Positions 50,288 to 57,573 of a DNA stretch of 64,000 nucleotides are shown piece by piece (position 1 is the first letter of the stretch; each line of letters begins with the position of its first letter). The notes below the pieces were generated by a model, which saw only the letters and a list, made by a program, of their open reading frames with translations, was not told where the DNA came from and did not search any database. A program made the position numbers and the translations under genes. Source of the DNA: a bacterium. GTDB taxonomy: Bacteria; Bacillota; Bacilli; Lactobacillales; Streptococcaceae. Where the stretch lies: NCBI GenBank assembly GCA_905221035.1, contig CAJNBP010000001.1, forward strand, positions 186,001 through 250,000. Direction: 5' to 3'.

Positions 50288-50995
50288 TTGGAAACGATAG
50301 TATTTTCAATCTCCGTTTTTCTAGCAGGGATCTTGTCCTTCTTTTCCCCTTGTATTTTTCCTCTGTTACCCGTTTATACTGGAATTTTGCTGGATGATCA
50401 GGAAAGTGCAAAAAGTTTTTCCTTATTTGGGAGAAAGGTTCTTTGGTCGGGTCTGATTCGAACGCTTTGCTTTATCGTGGGTATTTCTCTTATTTTCTTT
50501 ATTCTAGGATTTGGTGCTGGTTACTTTGGTAATATTCTCTATGCCAATTGGTTTCGCTATACCATGGGTACGATTATCATCATTTTAGGCCTTCACCAGA
50601 TGGAAATTTTTCATTTTAAGAAATTAGAGGTTCAAAAAAGCTTTACTTTTAAGAAATCAGAAGCCAATCGTTATTGGTCAGCCTTTTTACTCGGTATTAC
50701 CTTTAGCTTCGGTTGGACGCCATGTATCGGTCCAGTTTTGAGTTCGGTTTTAGCGCTTGCGGCTTCTGGTGGTAATGGGGCTTGGCAGGGAGCTATTTAT
50801 ACCTTGATTTACACTCTGGGGATGGCCATTCCTTTCTTGGTTTTGGCACTAGCTTCAGGCGTAGTCATGCCTTATTTTAGTAAAATCAAGCGTCATATGA
50901 TGCTACTGAAGAAAATTGGTGGTTTCCTCATTATTTTAATGGGAATTTTGTTAATACTAGGACAAGTAAATGTTCTAGCTGGAATTTTTGAATAA
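50288..50995 (+). CDS. ccdA: CcdA family thiol-disulfide electron carrier
   Basis: 235-residue membrane protein with six predicted helices that passes electrons from cytosolic thioredoxin to extracytoplasmic thiol proteins. The two membrane cysteines stand in FFSPCIFP (C22) and GWTPCIGP (C146), the pair expected for CcdA/DsbD. The only start that keeps the first helix is TTG 50288 (METIVFSI); the codon before it is TTA, so no ATG is available here. Eleven bases before the thioredoxin-like lipoprotein gene, forming the two-gene system known as Etrx2 with CcdA2 in pneumococci. Confidence 0.92.
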   Translation: METIVFSISVFLAGILSFFSPCIFPLLPVYTGILLDDQESAKSFSLFGRKVLWSGLIRTLCFIVGISLIFFILGFGAGYFGNILYANWFRYTMGTIIIILGLHQMEIFHFKKLEVQKSFTFKKSEANRYWSAFLLGITFSFGWTPCIGPVLSSVLALAASGGNGAWQGAIYTLIYTLGMAIPFLVLALASGVVMPYFSKIKRHMMLLKKIGGFLIILMGILLILGQVNVLAGIFE

Positions 50996-51006
50996 AGGAG
51001 AAAAAG

Positions 51007-51564
51007 ATGAAAAAAGTAATGTTTACTGGCTTAAGCCTCTTGTCATTAGTCGTATTAATGGCTTGTGGTGAGGAAGAGACTAAAAAGCCTCAAGCAGCAC
51101 AACAGCCAAAACAACAAACTACTGTACAACAAATTGCTGTTGGAAAAGAGGCTCCAGACTTCACCTTGCAATCTATGGATGGTAAAGAAGTTAAGTTATC
51201 TGATTATAAGGGTAAAAAAGTCTATTTGAAGTTTTGGGCTTCCTGGTGTGGTCCATGTAAGAAAAGTATGCCAGAGTTGATGGAACTAGCGGCGAAACCA
51301 GATCGTGATTTCGAAATTCTTAGTGTCATTGCCCCAGGAATTCAAGGTGAAAAAACTGTTGAGCAATTCCCACAATGGTTTCAAGATCAAGGTTATAAGG
51401 ATATCCCAGTTCTTTATGATATCAAAGCAACCACCTTCCAAGCTTATCAAATCCGAAGCATTCCTACAGAATACCTGATTGATAGTCAAGGAAAGATTGG
51501 AAAGATTCAATTTGGTGCTATCAGTAATGCAGATGCAGAAGCAGCCTTTAAAGAAATGAACTAG
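51007..51564 (+). CDS. etrx2: Thioredoxin-like lipoprotein (TlpA/Etrx2 type)
   Basis: 185-residue extracytoplasmic lipoprotein. Signal peptide with lipobox VLMAC (C20 lipidated), a Gln-rich linker (25-43), then a thioredoxin domain with WCGPC (C81, C84) and cis-proline RSIPTEYL. In pneumococcus such proteins, kept reduced by CcdA, serve surface methionine sulfoxide reductase; no msrAB gene is next to it here, as expected for the Etrx2 locus. AAAGGAGAAAAAG precedes ATG 51007. Ends with a clear terminator. Confidence 0.92.
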   Translation: MKKVMFTGLSLLSLVVLMACGEEETKKPQAAQQPKQQTTVQQIAVGKEAPDFTLQSMDGKEVKLSDYKGKKVYLKFWASWCGPCKKSMPELMELAAKPDRDFEILSVIAPGIQGEKTVEQFPQWFQDQGYKDIPVLYDIKATTFQAYQIRSIPTEYLIDSQGKIGKIQFGAISNADAEAAFKEMN

Positions 51565-51571
51565 AATCGAT

Positions 51572-51606
51572 AAAAATCTGATTACAAGATGTAGTCAGAT
51601 TTTTTT
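51572..51606 (+). terminator. Terminator of the ccdA-etrx2 operon
   Basis: Perfect 12-bp stem (51574-51585 with 51591-51602), loop AAGAT, then TTTT. Confidence 0.85.
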
Positions 51607-51685
51607 AGAAAAACATTTTATAAATATTCACGAATCTCCTATATTTATGGTAAAATAGAATCATCATTTTATTTTGGAGTGAAAG

Positions 51686-53077
51686 ATGAATATATTTAGA
51701 ACAAAGAATGTTAGTTTGGATAAAACGGAGATGCACAGGCATTTGAAGTTATGGGATTTGATTCTTCTGGGTATCGGAGCCATGGTAGGGACGGGCGTCT
51801 TTACGATTACAGGTACTGCAGCTGCAACTCTTGCTGGTCCAGCCCTAGTGATCTCAATCGTCATTTCTGCCTTGTGCGTGGGATTATCAGCCCTCTTTTT
51901 TGCAGAATTTGCCTCGCGAGTACCTGCTACAGGTGGTGCTTACAGCTATCTCTATGCCATTTTAGGAGAATTCCCAGCTTGGTTGGCTGGTTGGTTAACC
52001 ATGATGGAGTTCATGACAGCCATATCAGGCGTAGCTTCGGGTTGGGCAGCTTATTTTAAAGGCTTACTCTCTCAATACGGGATAGCCCTTCCTCAGGCTT
52101 TAAATGGTACCTTTAATCCTCAAGCAGGGACATTCGTTGATTTATTGCCTATTCTTGTCTTGGTATTGGTGACCTCACTTGTTTTACTCAATGCCAAGGC
52201 AGCCTTACGCTTTAATTCTATTCTAGTTATTTTGAAATTTTCCGCTTTAGCTCTCTTTGTTTTAGTAGGAATTTGGCATATCAAGCTTGATAATTGGAGC
52301 AATTTTGCTCCGTATGGTTTTGGACAAATCTATGGTGCTAGTACTGGTATTATGGCTGGTGCGTCCTTAATGTTCTTTGGATTTTTGGGATTTGAATCCA
52401 TCTCTATGGCTGTAGATGAAGTCAAGACTCCTCAAAAAAATATTCCTAGAGGGATTGTCTTATCGCTATCTATCGTAACTATTCTTTATGCCTTGGTGAC
52501 GCTTGTCTTGACTGGTGTTGTCCATTATAGCCATCTAAATGTCGACGATGCTGTTGCCTATGCCCTTCGTAGTGTTGGGATTAGTTGGGCAGCCAACTAT
52601 GTGTCATTGGTGGCTATCTTGACCTTGATTACGGTTTGTATCTCGATGACCTATGCCCTATCGCGTATGATTTACAGTTTAGCGCGTGATGGCTTGATGC
52701 CTGCCGCCTTTAAAGAACTAACGAAGACTAGCAAGGTACCAAAGAATGCTACTATTTTAACAGGTTTAGCTTCAGCGGTAGCAGCAGGAATGTTCCCTCT
52801 TGCTAGTATAGCAGCCTTCTTAAATATTTGTACCTTGTCTTACCTGATCATGCTGGCTTATGGGCTGATTCGCTTACGGAAAGAAAAAGGAATGCCCAAA
52901 GCTGGAGAATTTAAAACACCATTGGTACCCTTATTACCTATTTTATCAATCATCATTTGTTTATCCTTTATGTTGCAGTATAATATGGAAACCTGGATTG
53001 CTTTCCTAGTTGCATTGTTAGTAGGAAGTATGATTTATTTCACTTATGGTTATAAGCATTCTACCATAGAAGAATAA
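51686..53077 (+). CDS. APC family amino acid permease
   Basis: 463-residue transporter with 12 predicted helices. The helix-1 sequence LILLGIGAMVGTGVFTITG, GGAYSYLYAILGEFPAWLAGW in helix 3 and GFLGFESISMAVDEVKTPQKNIPRG in the loop after helix 6 are typical of cationic amino acid transporters (CAT/YfnA group). Substrate probably basic or branched amino acids; not determinable. GTAAAATAG gives a -10 about 35 bases upstream and TTTGGAGTG a ribosome-binding site. The stop codon directly abuts a BOX element. Confidence 0.9.
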   Translation: MNIFRTKNVSLDKTEMHRHLKLWDLILLGIGAMVGTGVFTITGTAAATLAGPALVISIVISALCVGLSALFFAEFASRVPATGGAYSYLYAILGEFPAWLAGWLTMMEFMTAISGVASGWAAYFKGLLSQYGIALPQALNGTFNPQAGTFVDLLPILVLVLVTSLVLLNAKAALRFNSILVILKFSALALFVLVGIWHIKLDNWSNFAPYGFGQIYGASTGIMAGASLMFFGFLGFESISMAVDEVKTPQKNIPRGIVLSLSIVTILYALVTLVLTGVVHYSHLNVDDAVAYALRSVGISWAANYVSLVAILTLITVCISMTYALSRMIYSLARDGLMPAAFKELTKTSKVPKNATILTGLASAVAAGMFPLASIAAFLNICTLSYLIMLAYGLIRLRKEKGMPKAGEFKTPLVPLLPILSIIICLSFMLQYNMETWIAFLVALLVGSMIYFTYGYKHSTIEE

Positions 53078-53271
53078 TACTCTTCGAAAATCTCTTCAAA
53101 CCACGTCAGCTTCGCCTTGCCGTATATATGGTTACTGACTTCGTCAGTTTCATCTACAACCTCAAAAACATGTTTTGAGCTGACTTCGTCAGTTCTATCT
53201 GCAACCTCAAAGTCGTGCTTTGAGCAGCCTGCGGCTAGCTTCCTAATTTGCTCTTTGATTTTCATTGAGTA
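53077..53271 (+). repeat. BOX element, boxA-boxB-boxB-boxC (A1B2C1), boxA on the left
   Basis: 195-bp BOX repeat in the orientation opposite to the one at 12236. boxA (about 53077-53130) contains TTCGCCTTGCCGTA, the complement of the BOX-PCR core. Two boxB units follow (about 53131-53176 and 53177-53221; one carries GTCGTG in place of the usual CAGTG loop) and boxC ends it (53222-53271, CATTGAGTA). Its first base is the last base of the permease stop codon, and the permease terminator follows it, so it was inserted between stop and terminator. Confidence 0.93.
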
Positions 53272-53282
53272 TATAAAGTGAG

Positions 53283-53316
53283 AATCTGTTGAGTTGTTGA
53301 AACTCAGCAGATTTTT
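53283..53316 (+). terminator. Terminator downstream of the second BOX
   Basis: Stem AATCTGTTGAGTT / AACTCAGCAGATT (53283-53295 with 53300-53312, one G-U pair) and a T5 tail. It is most simply the terminator of the permease gene. Confidence 0.85.
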
Positions 53317-53355
53317 ATATGTGAAAGAAATTTTCAATTTTTTTCTAAAAATAGC

Positions 53356-53384
53356 TTGACAGATTAAATTTTTAGGAGTAGAAT
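53356..53384 (+). promoter_or_regulatory. Promoter of adcAII
   Basis: Perfect TTGACA (53356-53361), 17-base spacer, TAGAAT (53379-53384). Strong promoter, directly followed by AdcR-like boxes. Confidence 0.85.
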
Positions 53385-53385
53385 G

Positions 53386-53409
53386 TTTACCAGTTAATTA
53401 AATAGTTAA
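53386..53409. promoter_or_regulatory. Two contiguous AdcR-like operators before adcAII
   Basis: TTTACCAGTTAA (53386-53397) and TTAAATAGTTAA (53398-53409) each differ by one base from the AdcR consensus TTAACYRGTTAA and lie end to end over the transcription start. Zinc-loaded AdcR there would block the adcAII-pht transcript. Confidence 0.75.
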
Positions 53410-53419
53410 GGAGTTATCC

Positions 53420-54337
53420 ATGAAGAAAAAAAGTTTATTTTTAGTATTGTTAAGTGTCTTTCTTTTGTGTTTAGGTGCTTGTGGTCAGAAGGAAAGCCAG
53501 ACAGGGAAAGGGATGAAAATTGTGACCAGTTTCTATCCTATCTACGCTATGGTCAAGGAAGTATCTGGAGATTTAAATGATGTTCGGATGATTCAGTCAA
53601 GTAGCGGAATTCACTCCTTTGAACCCTCAGCGAATGATATTGCAGCCATCTATGATGCAGATGTCTTTGTTTACCATTCTCATACGCTCGAATCTTGGGC
53701 AGGAAGTTTAGATCCCAATCTAAAAAAATCCAAAGTTAAGGTTTTAGAGGCTTCAGAGGGAATGACTTTAGACCGCGTCCCAGGGCTAGAAGATGTGGAA
53801 GCAGGGGATGGAGTTGATGAAAAAACGCTCTACGATCCGCATACTTGGCTAGATCCTGAGAAAGCTGGCGAAGAAGCGCAAATTATCGCTGATAAACTTT
53901 CAGAGGTGGATAATGAGCATAAAGAAACTTATCAAAAAAATGCGCAAGCCTTTATCAAAAAAGCTCAAGAATTGACTAAGAAATTCCAGCCTAAATTTGA
54001 AAAAGCGAGTCAGAAAACCTTTGTAACACAACATACAGCCTTTTCTTATCTTGCTAAGCGATTTGGACTTAATCAACTTGGTATTGCAGGTATCTCTCCT
54101 GAACAAGAACCAAGTCCAAGACAACTGACAGAAATTCAGGAATTTGTTAAAACCTATAAGGTTAAAACGATTTTTACAGAAAGTAACGCTTCTTCGAAAG
54201 TAGCTGAAACTCTTGTCAAATCAACAGGTGTGGGTCTTAAAACTTTGAATCCTTTAGAGGCAGACCCACAAAATGACAAGACTTATCTAGAAAATCTGGA
54301 AGAAAATATGAGTGTTCTAGCAGAAGAATTAAAGTGA
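53420..54337 (+). CDS. adcAII: Zinc-binding lipoprotein AdcAII (Lmb family)
   Basis: 305-residue cluster A-I solute-binding lipoprotein that captures zinc and hands it to the AdcCB transporter, encoded elsewhere. Lipobox CLGAC (C21). Predicted zinc ligands H65 (GIHSFEP), H141 (DPHTWLD), H205 (QHTAF) and E280 (PLEADP) are all present at the spacings known for Lmb/AdcAII. The His-rich loop of AdcA is absent, as expected for AdcAII. AAGGAG before ATG 53420. The next gene, a pht, starts seven bases later, so zinc capture and triad protein are co-expressed under AdcR control. Confidence 0.95.
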   Translation: MKKKSLFLVLLSVFLLCLGACGQKESQTGKGMKIVTSFYPIYAMVKEVSGDLNDVRMIQSSSGIHSFEPSANDIAAIYDADVFVYHSHTLESWAGSLDPNLKKSKVKVLEASEGMTLDRVPGLEDVEAGDGVDEKTLYDPHTWLDPEKAGEEAQIIADKLSEVDNEHKETYQKNAQAFIKKAQELTKKFQPKFEKASQKTFVTQHTAFSYLAKRFGLNQLGIAGISPEQEPSPRQLTEIQEFVKTYKVKTIFTESNASSKVAETLVKSTGVGLKTLNPLEADPQNDKTYLENLEENMSVLAEELK

Positions 54338-54344
54338 GGAAAGA

Positions 54345-57300
54345 ATGAAAATCAATAAAAAATATGTAGCAGGTTCAGTGGCAGTTCTTGCCCTAAGTGT
54401 TTGTTCCTATGAACTTGGACGATATCAAGCTGGTCAAGTTAAGAAAGAGTCTAATCGAGTTGCTTATATAGATGGTGATCAGGCTAGTCAAAAGGCAGAA
54501 AATTTAACACCAGATGAAGTCAGTAAGAGAGAGGGGATCAATGCCGAGCAAATCGTCATTAAGATTACGGATCAAGGTTATGTGACCTCTCATGGAGACC
54601 ATTATCATTACTATAATGGCAAGGTTCCTTATGACGCTATCATCAGTGAAGAACTGCTGATGAAAGATCCGAATTATCAGTTGAAGGATTCAGACATTGT
54701 CAATGAAATCAAGGGTGGCTATGTGATTAAGGTAGACGGGAAATACTATGTTTACCTCAAAGATGCGGCTCATGCGGATAATATTCGGACAAAAGAAGAG
54801 ATTAAACGTCAGAAACAGGAACATAGTCATAATCATAATGCAAGCACAGATAATGCTGTTGCTGCAGCCAGAGCCCAAGGACGTTATACAACGGATGATG
54901 GGTATATCTTCAACGCCTCTGATATCATTGAGGACACGGGTGATGCCTATATCGTTCCTCATGGCAATCACTTCCACTATATTCCTAAGAGTGACTTGTC
55001 TGCTAGTGAATTAGCCGCTGCCCAAGCCTTCTTATCTGGAAAAGGTGGGCAATTAAGTACGGTTGAATATCGTTCAAGCAGAGCTGAAACAAGATCTAGT
55101 GTGAGAACGAGTCAATCTGAGGCTCCTCAAGATTCTGCAACAACTCCTGAGAGTCAAAATGAGGATTTAGCTAGTCTTCTTCAAGAATTGTACGCTTTGC
55201 CACTTAGCCAACGTCATGTGGAATCTGATGGATTAGTATTTGACCCAGCACAGATTACAAAACGTACAGCAAATGGTGTGGCAGTGCCTCACGGGGATCA
55301 TTTCCATTTCATTCCTTATTCGCAAATGTCTGCTTTGGAAGAAAAATTGGCTCGAAATCTACCAATTGGAGGTCAGCCAGTTCAAAGTCATTCTGATAAT
55401 ACGAAACCAAGCAGTCCTGAGAAAACAAGTTCAACACCAAGTTCAACCATTAAACCAAACTTTAATCTCAATACGCCGGCACCGAATCGAGGGACTGGAG
55501 GAGCCTATACAACGGATGATGGGTATGTCTTTAGTCCGTCAGATGTGATTGAAGATACAGGTGACGCTTTTATTGTCCCTCATGGCAATCATTTCCACTA
55601 CATACCAAAAGGCGCTTTGTCGGCAGGAGAATTAGCTGCTGCCCAAGCTTATTGGAATGGTAAACAGGGTGCACATTCCTCTACAAGTTCAAGTAAACCA
55701 AGTAGTGATAATACTAATCCAGTCCAACCAAGTTTGACAGAGACTCCTAATCTGACTGTCACACCAACATATCATCAAAATCAAGGGGAAGACATTTCAA
55801 CACTTTTAAGTGAATTATATGCCAAACCTTTATCAGAACGCCATGTGGAATCGGATGGCCTAGTCTTTGATCCGGCACAAATCATCAAACGTACAGCTAA
55901 TGGTGTCGCAGTGCCCCACGGAGACCATTATCACTTTATTCCGTATTCACAAATGTCACCTTTGGAAGAAAAATTAGCTCGTATGGTAGCTGTCAAGGGA
56001 CAAAATGGCAGTGTCTTGCCAAGTGTTACTCCTCTGAAGCCAGCTCCAGCTCTAACTACAAAACCTCTAGCACCAGTGGAAAATAAACCGACTGAACTTG
56101 ATATCAACCAGGTTGTTAGAAAAGTTGGCGACGGTTATATTTTCGAGGATAAGGGAGTCAGTCGTTATGTTCTAGCTAAAGACCTGGCTAAGGATAAGAT
56201 TGACGCTATTGAAAATCTCTTGTCTAAGAAAACTCAAGAGACACATGCCCTAGTTGCGAAGAAAGAAAATGTCGCTCCTCGTGACCAAGAATTTTATGAT
56301 AAAGCATATAATTTATTGGCCGAGGCTCATAAAGCCTTGTCTGAAAATAAGGGGCGTACTTCTGATTTCCAAGCCTTAGACAAATTAGCAGAACGCTTGA
56401 ATGATGAATCTTCTAATAAAGGCAAATTAGTAGATGATTTATTGGCATTCCTAGCACCAATTACCCATCCAGAACGTCTTGGTAAGCCAAACTCTCAAAT
56501 TGAATATACCGAAAACGAAGTCCGTATTGCTCAATTAGCTGATAAGTATACAACCTCAGACGGCTACATTTTTGACGCACATGATATTATCAGTGATGAA
56601 GGAGATGCCTATGTAACGCCTCATATGGGACATAGTCACTGGATTGGAAAAGATAGCCTTTCTGATAAGGAAAAAGCTGCTGCTCAATCTTATACTAAAG
56701 AAAAAGGTATTTTACCTCCATCTCCAGATGCAGACGCTCAAGCAAATCCAACTGGAGATAGTGCAGCGGCCATTTACAATCGTGTAAAAGGGGAGAAACG
56801 AATTCCACTTGTTCGACTTCCATACATGGTTGAGCATACAGTTGAGATAAAAAATGGTAATTTAATCATTCCTCATAAGGATCATTACCATAATATTAAA
56901 TTCGCTTGGTTTGATGATCATTCATACAAGGCTCCAAATGGTTATACTTTGGAAGATTTATTTGCGACGATTAAGTACTATGTCGAACATCCTGACGAAC
57001 GTCCACATTCTAATGATGGATGGGGCAATGCCAGCGAGCATGTCTTAGGTAAGAAAGACCATAGTGAAGATCCAAATAAGAACTTCAAAGCAGATGAAGA
57101 GCCAGTAGAGGAAACTCCTGCTGAGCCAGAAGTCCCTCAAGTAGAGACTGAAAAAGTAGAAGCCAAGCTCAAAGAAGCAGAAGCTTTACTTGCTAAAGTA
57201 ACGGATGCTAGTCTGAAAGGCAATGCGACAGAAACCCTAGCTGGTTTACGAAATAACTTAAGTCTCCAAACCATGGATAATAATGGCATCATGACAGAAG

Positions 57301-57362
57301 CAGAAAAATTACTTGCTTTGTTAAAAGGTAGTGAGTCAGTAACGACGAAACCAGCAGTATAA
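54345..57362 (+). CDS. phtD: Polyhistidine triad protein, PhtD-like, with a duplicated block
   Basis: 1005-residue surface protein with a signal peptide (KYVAGSVAVLALSVC, C20 in a lipobox-like setting). Seven HXXHXH zinc triads start at H83, H206, H316, H413, H525, H760 and H844. Pneumococcal PhtD is about 840-850 residues with five; here the pair of modules around triads 2 and 3 recurs as 4 and 5, spaced 621-628 bp later, with Ser/Thr/Pro-rich linkers. The ends match PhtD (DGDQASQKAENL near 43; HPERLGKPN and ERPHSNDG later). Pht proteins bind zinc and are thought to help AdcAII and to inhibit complement. Follows adcAII by seven bases with GAGGAAAG. Ends in a small helical coil. Confidence 0.92.
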   Translation: MKINKKYVAGSVAVLALSVCSYELGRYQAGQVKKESNRVAYIDGDQASQKAENLTPDEVSKREGINAEQIVIKITDQGYVTSHGDHYHYYNGKVPYDAIISEELLMKDPNYQLKDSDIVNEIKGGYVIKVDGKYYVYLKDAAHADNIRTKEEIKRQKQEHSHNHNASTDNAVAAARAQGRYTTDDGYIFNASDIIEDTGDAYIVPHGNHFHYIPKSDLSASELAAAQAFLSGKGGQLSTVEYRSSRAETRSSVRTSQSEAPQDSATTPESQNEDLASLLQELYALPLSQRHVESDGLVFDPAQITKRTANGVAVPHGDHFHFIPYSQMSALEEKLARNLPIGGQPVQSHSDNTKPSSPEKTSSTPSSTIKPNFNLNTPAPNRGTGGAYTTDDGYVFSPSDVIEDTGDAFIVPHGNHFHYIPKGALSAGELAAAQAYWNGKQGAHSSTSSSKPSSDNTNPVQPSLTETPNLTVTPTYHQNQGEDISTLLSELYAKPLSERHVESDGLVFDPAQIIKRTANGVAVPHGDHYHFIPYSQMSPLEEKLARMVAVKGQNGSVLPSVTPLKPAPALTTKPLAPVENKPTELDINQVVRKVGDGYIFEDKGVSRYVLAKDLAKDKIDAIENLLSKKTQETHALVAKKENVAPRDQEFYDKAYNLLAEAHKALSENKGRTSDFQALDKLAERLNDESSNKGKLVDDLLAFLAPITHPERLGKPNSQIEYTENEVRIAQLADKYTTSDGYIFDAHDIISDEGDAYVTPHMGHSHWIGKDSLSDKEKAAAQSYTKEKGILPPSPDADAQANPTGDSAAAIYNRVKGEKRIPLVRLPYMVEHTVEIKNGNLIIPHKDHYHNIKFAWFDDHSYKAPNGYTLEDLFATIKYYVEHPDERPHSNDGWGNASEHVLGKKDHSEDPNKNFKADEEPVEETPAEPEVPQVETEKVEAKLKEAEALLAKVTDASLKGNATETLAGLRNNLSLQTMDNNGIMTEAEKLLALLKGSESVTTKPAV

Positions 57363-57392
57363 ACTGTATCCTATAAATCAAGACGATGTAAG

Positions 57393-57419
57393 AGTCAGTA
57401 GCAATACTGGCTTTTATTT
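57393..57419 (+). terminator. Terminator of the adcAII-pht operon
   Basis: Stem GTCAGTA / TACTGGC (57394-57400 with 57405-57411, G-U at one position) followed by TTTTATTTTTTT. Confidence 0.7.
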
Positions 57420-57440
57420 TTTTATAATGATATAAAAATC

Positions 57441-57468
57441 TTGACAGATAAACTAAAAAAAGGTAAAC
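57441..57468 (+). promoter_or_regulatory. Promoter of the second pht gene
   Basis: Perfect TTGACA (57441-57446), 16-base spacer, TAAACT (57463-57468). Strong -35; independent of the adcAII transcript. Confidence 0.75.
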
Positions 57469-57469
57469 T

Positions 57470-57527
57470 ATTTACTGGTTAATTAATTGGTTAAATAACC
57501 GGTTTAGAAAAACTGTTTAACCGATAA
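57470..57527. promoter_or_regulatory. Array of AdcR-like operators before the second pht gene
   Basis: Three 12-bp boxes lie end to end: TTTACTGGTTAA (57470-57481), TTAATTGGTTAA (57482-57493) and ATAACCGGTTTA (57494-57505), with one, one and two mismatches to TTAACYRGTTAA. A fourth, weaker one is TTAACCGATAAA (57516-57527). All are downstream of the -10. Confidence 0.78.
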
Positions 57528-57573
57528 AAAGAAGTTACGAAAAAGCTTCATCATTTATTGAAATGAGGGATTT

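Noticed and set aside
53077..53271. Open frame on the minus strand overlapping the permease end
   Set aside because: Again the BOX element read through, with homology only to other BOX copies.
57441..57573. Considered whether the second pht gene is co-transcribed with adcAII-phtD
   Set aside because: There is a terminator at 57393-57419 and a complete TTGACA/TAAACT promoter with its own operators, so separate transcription is more likely.
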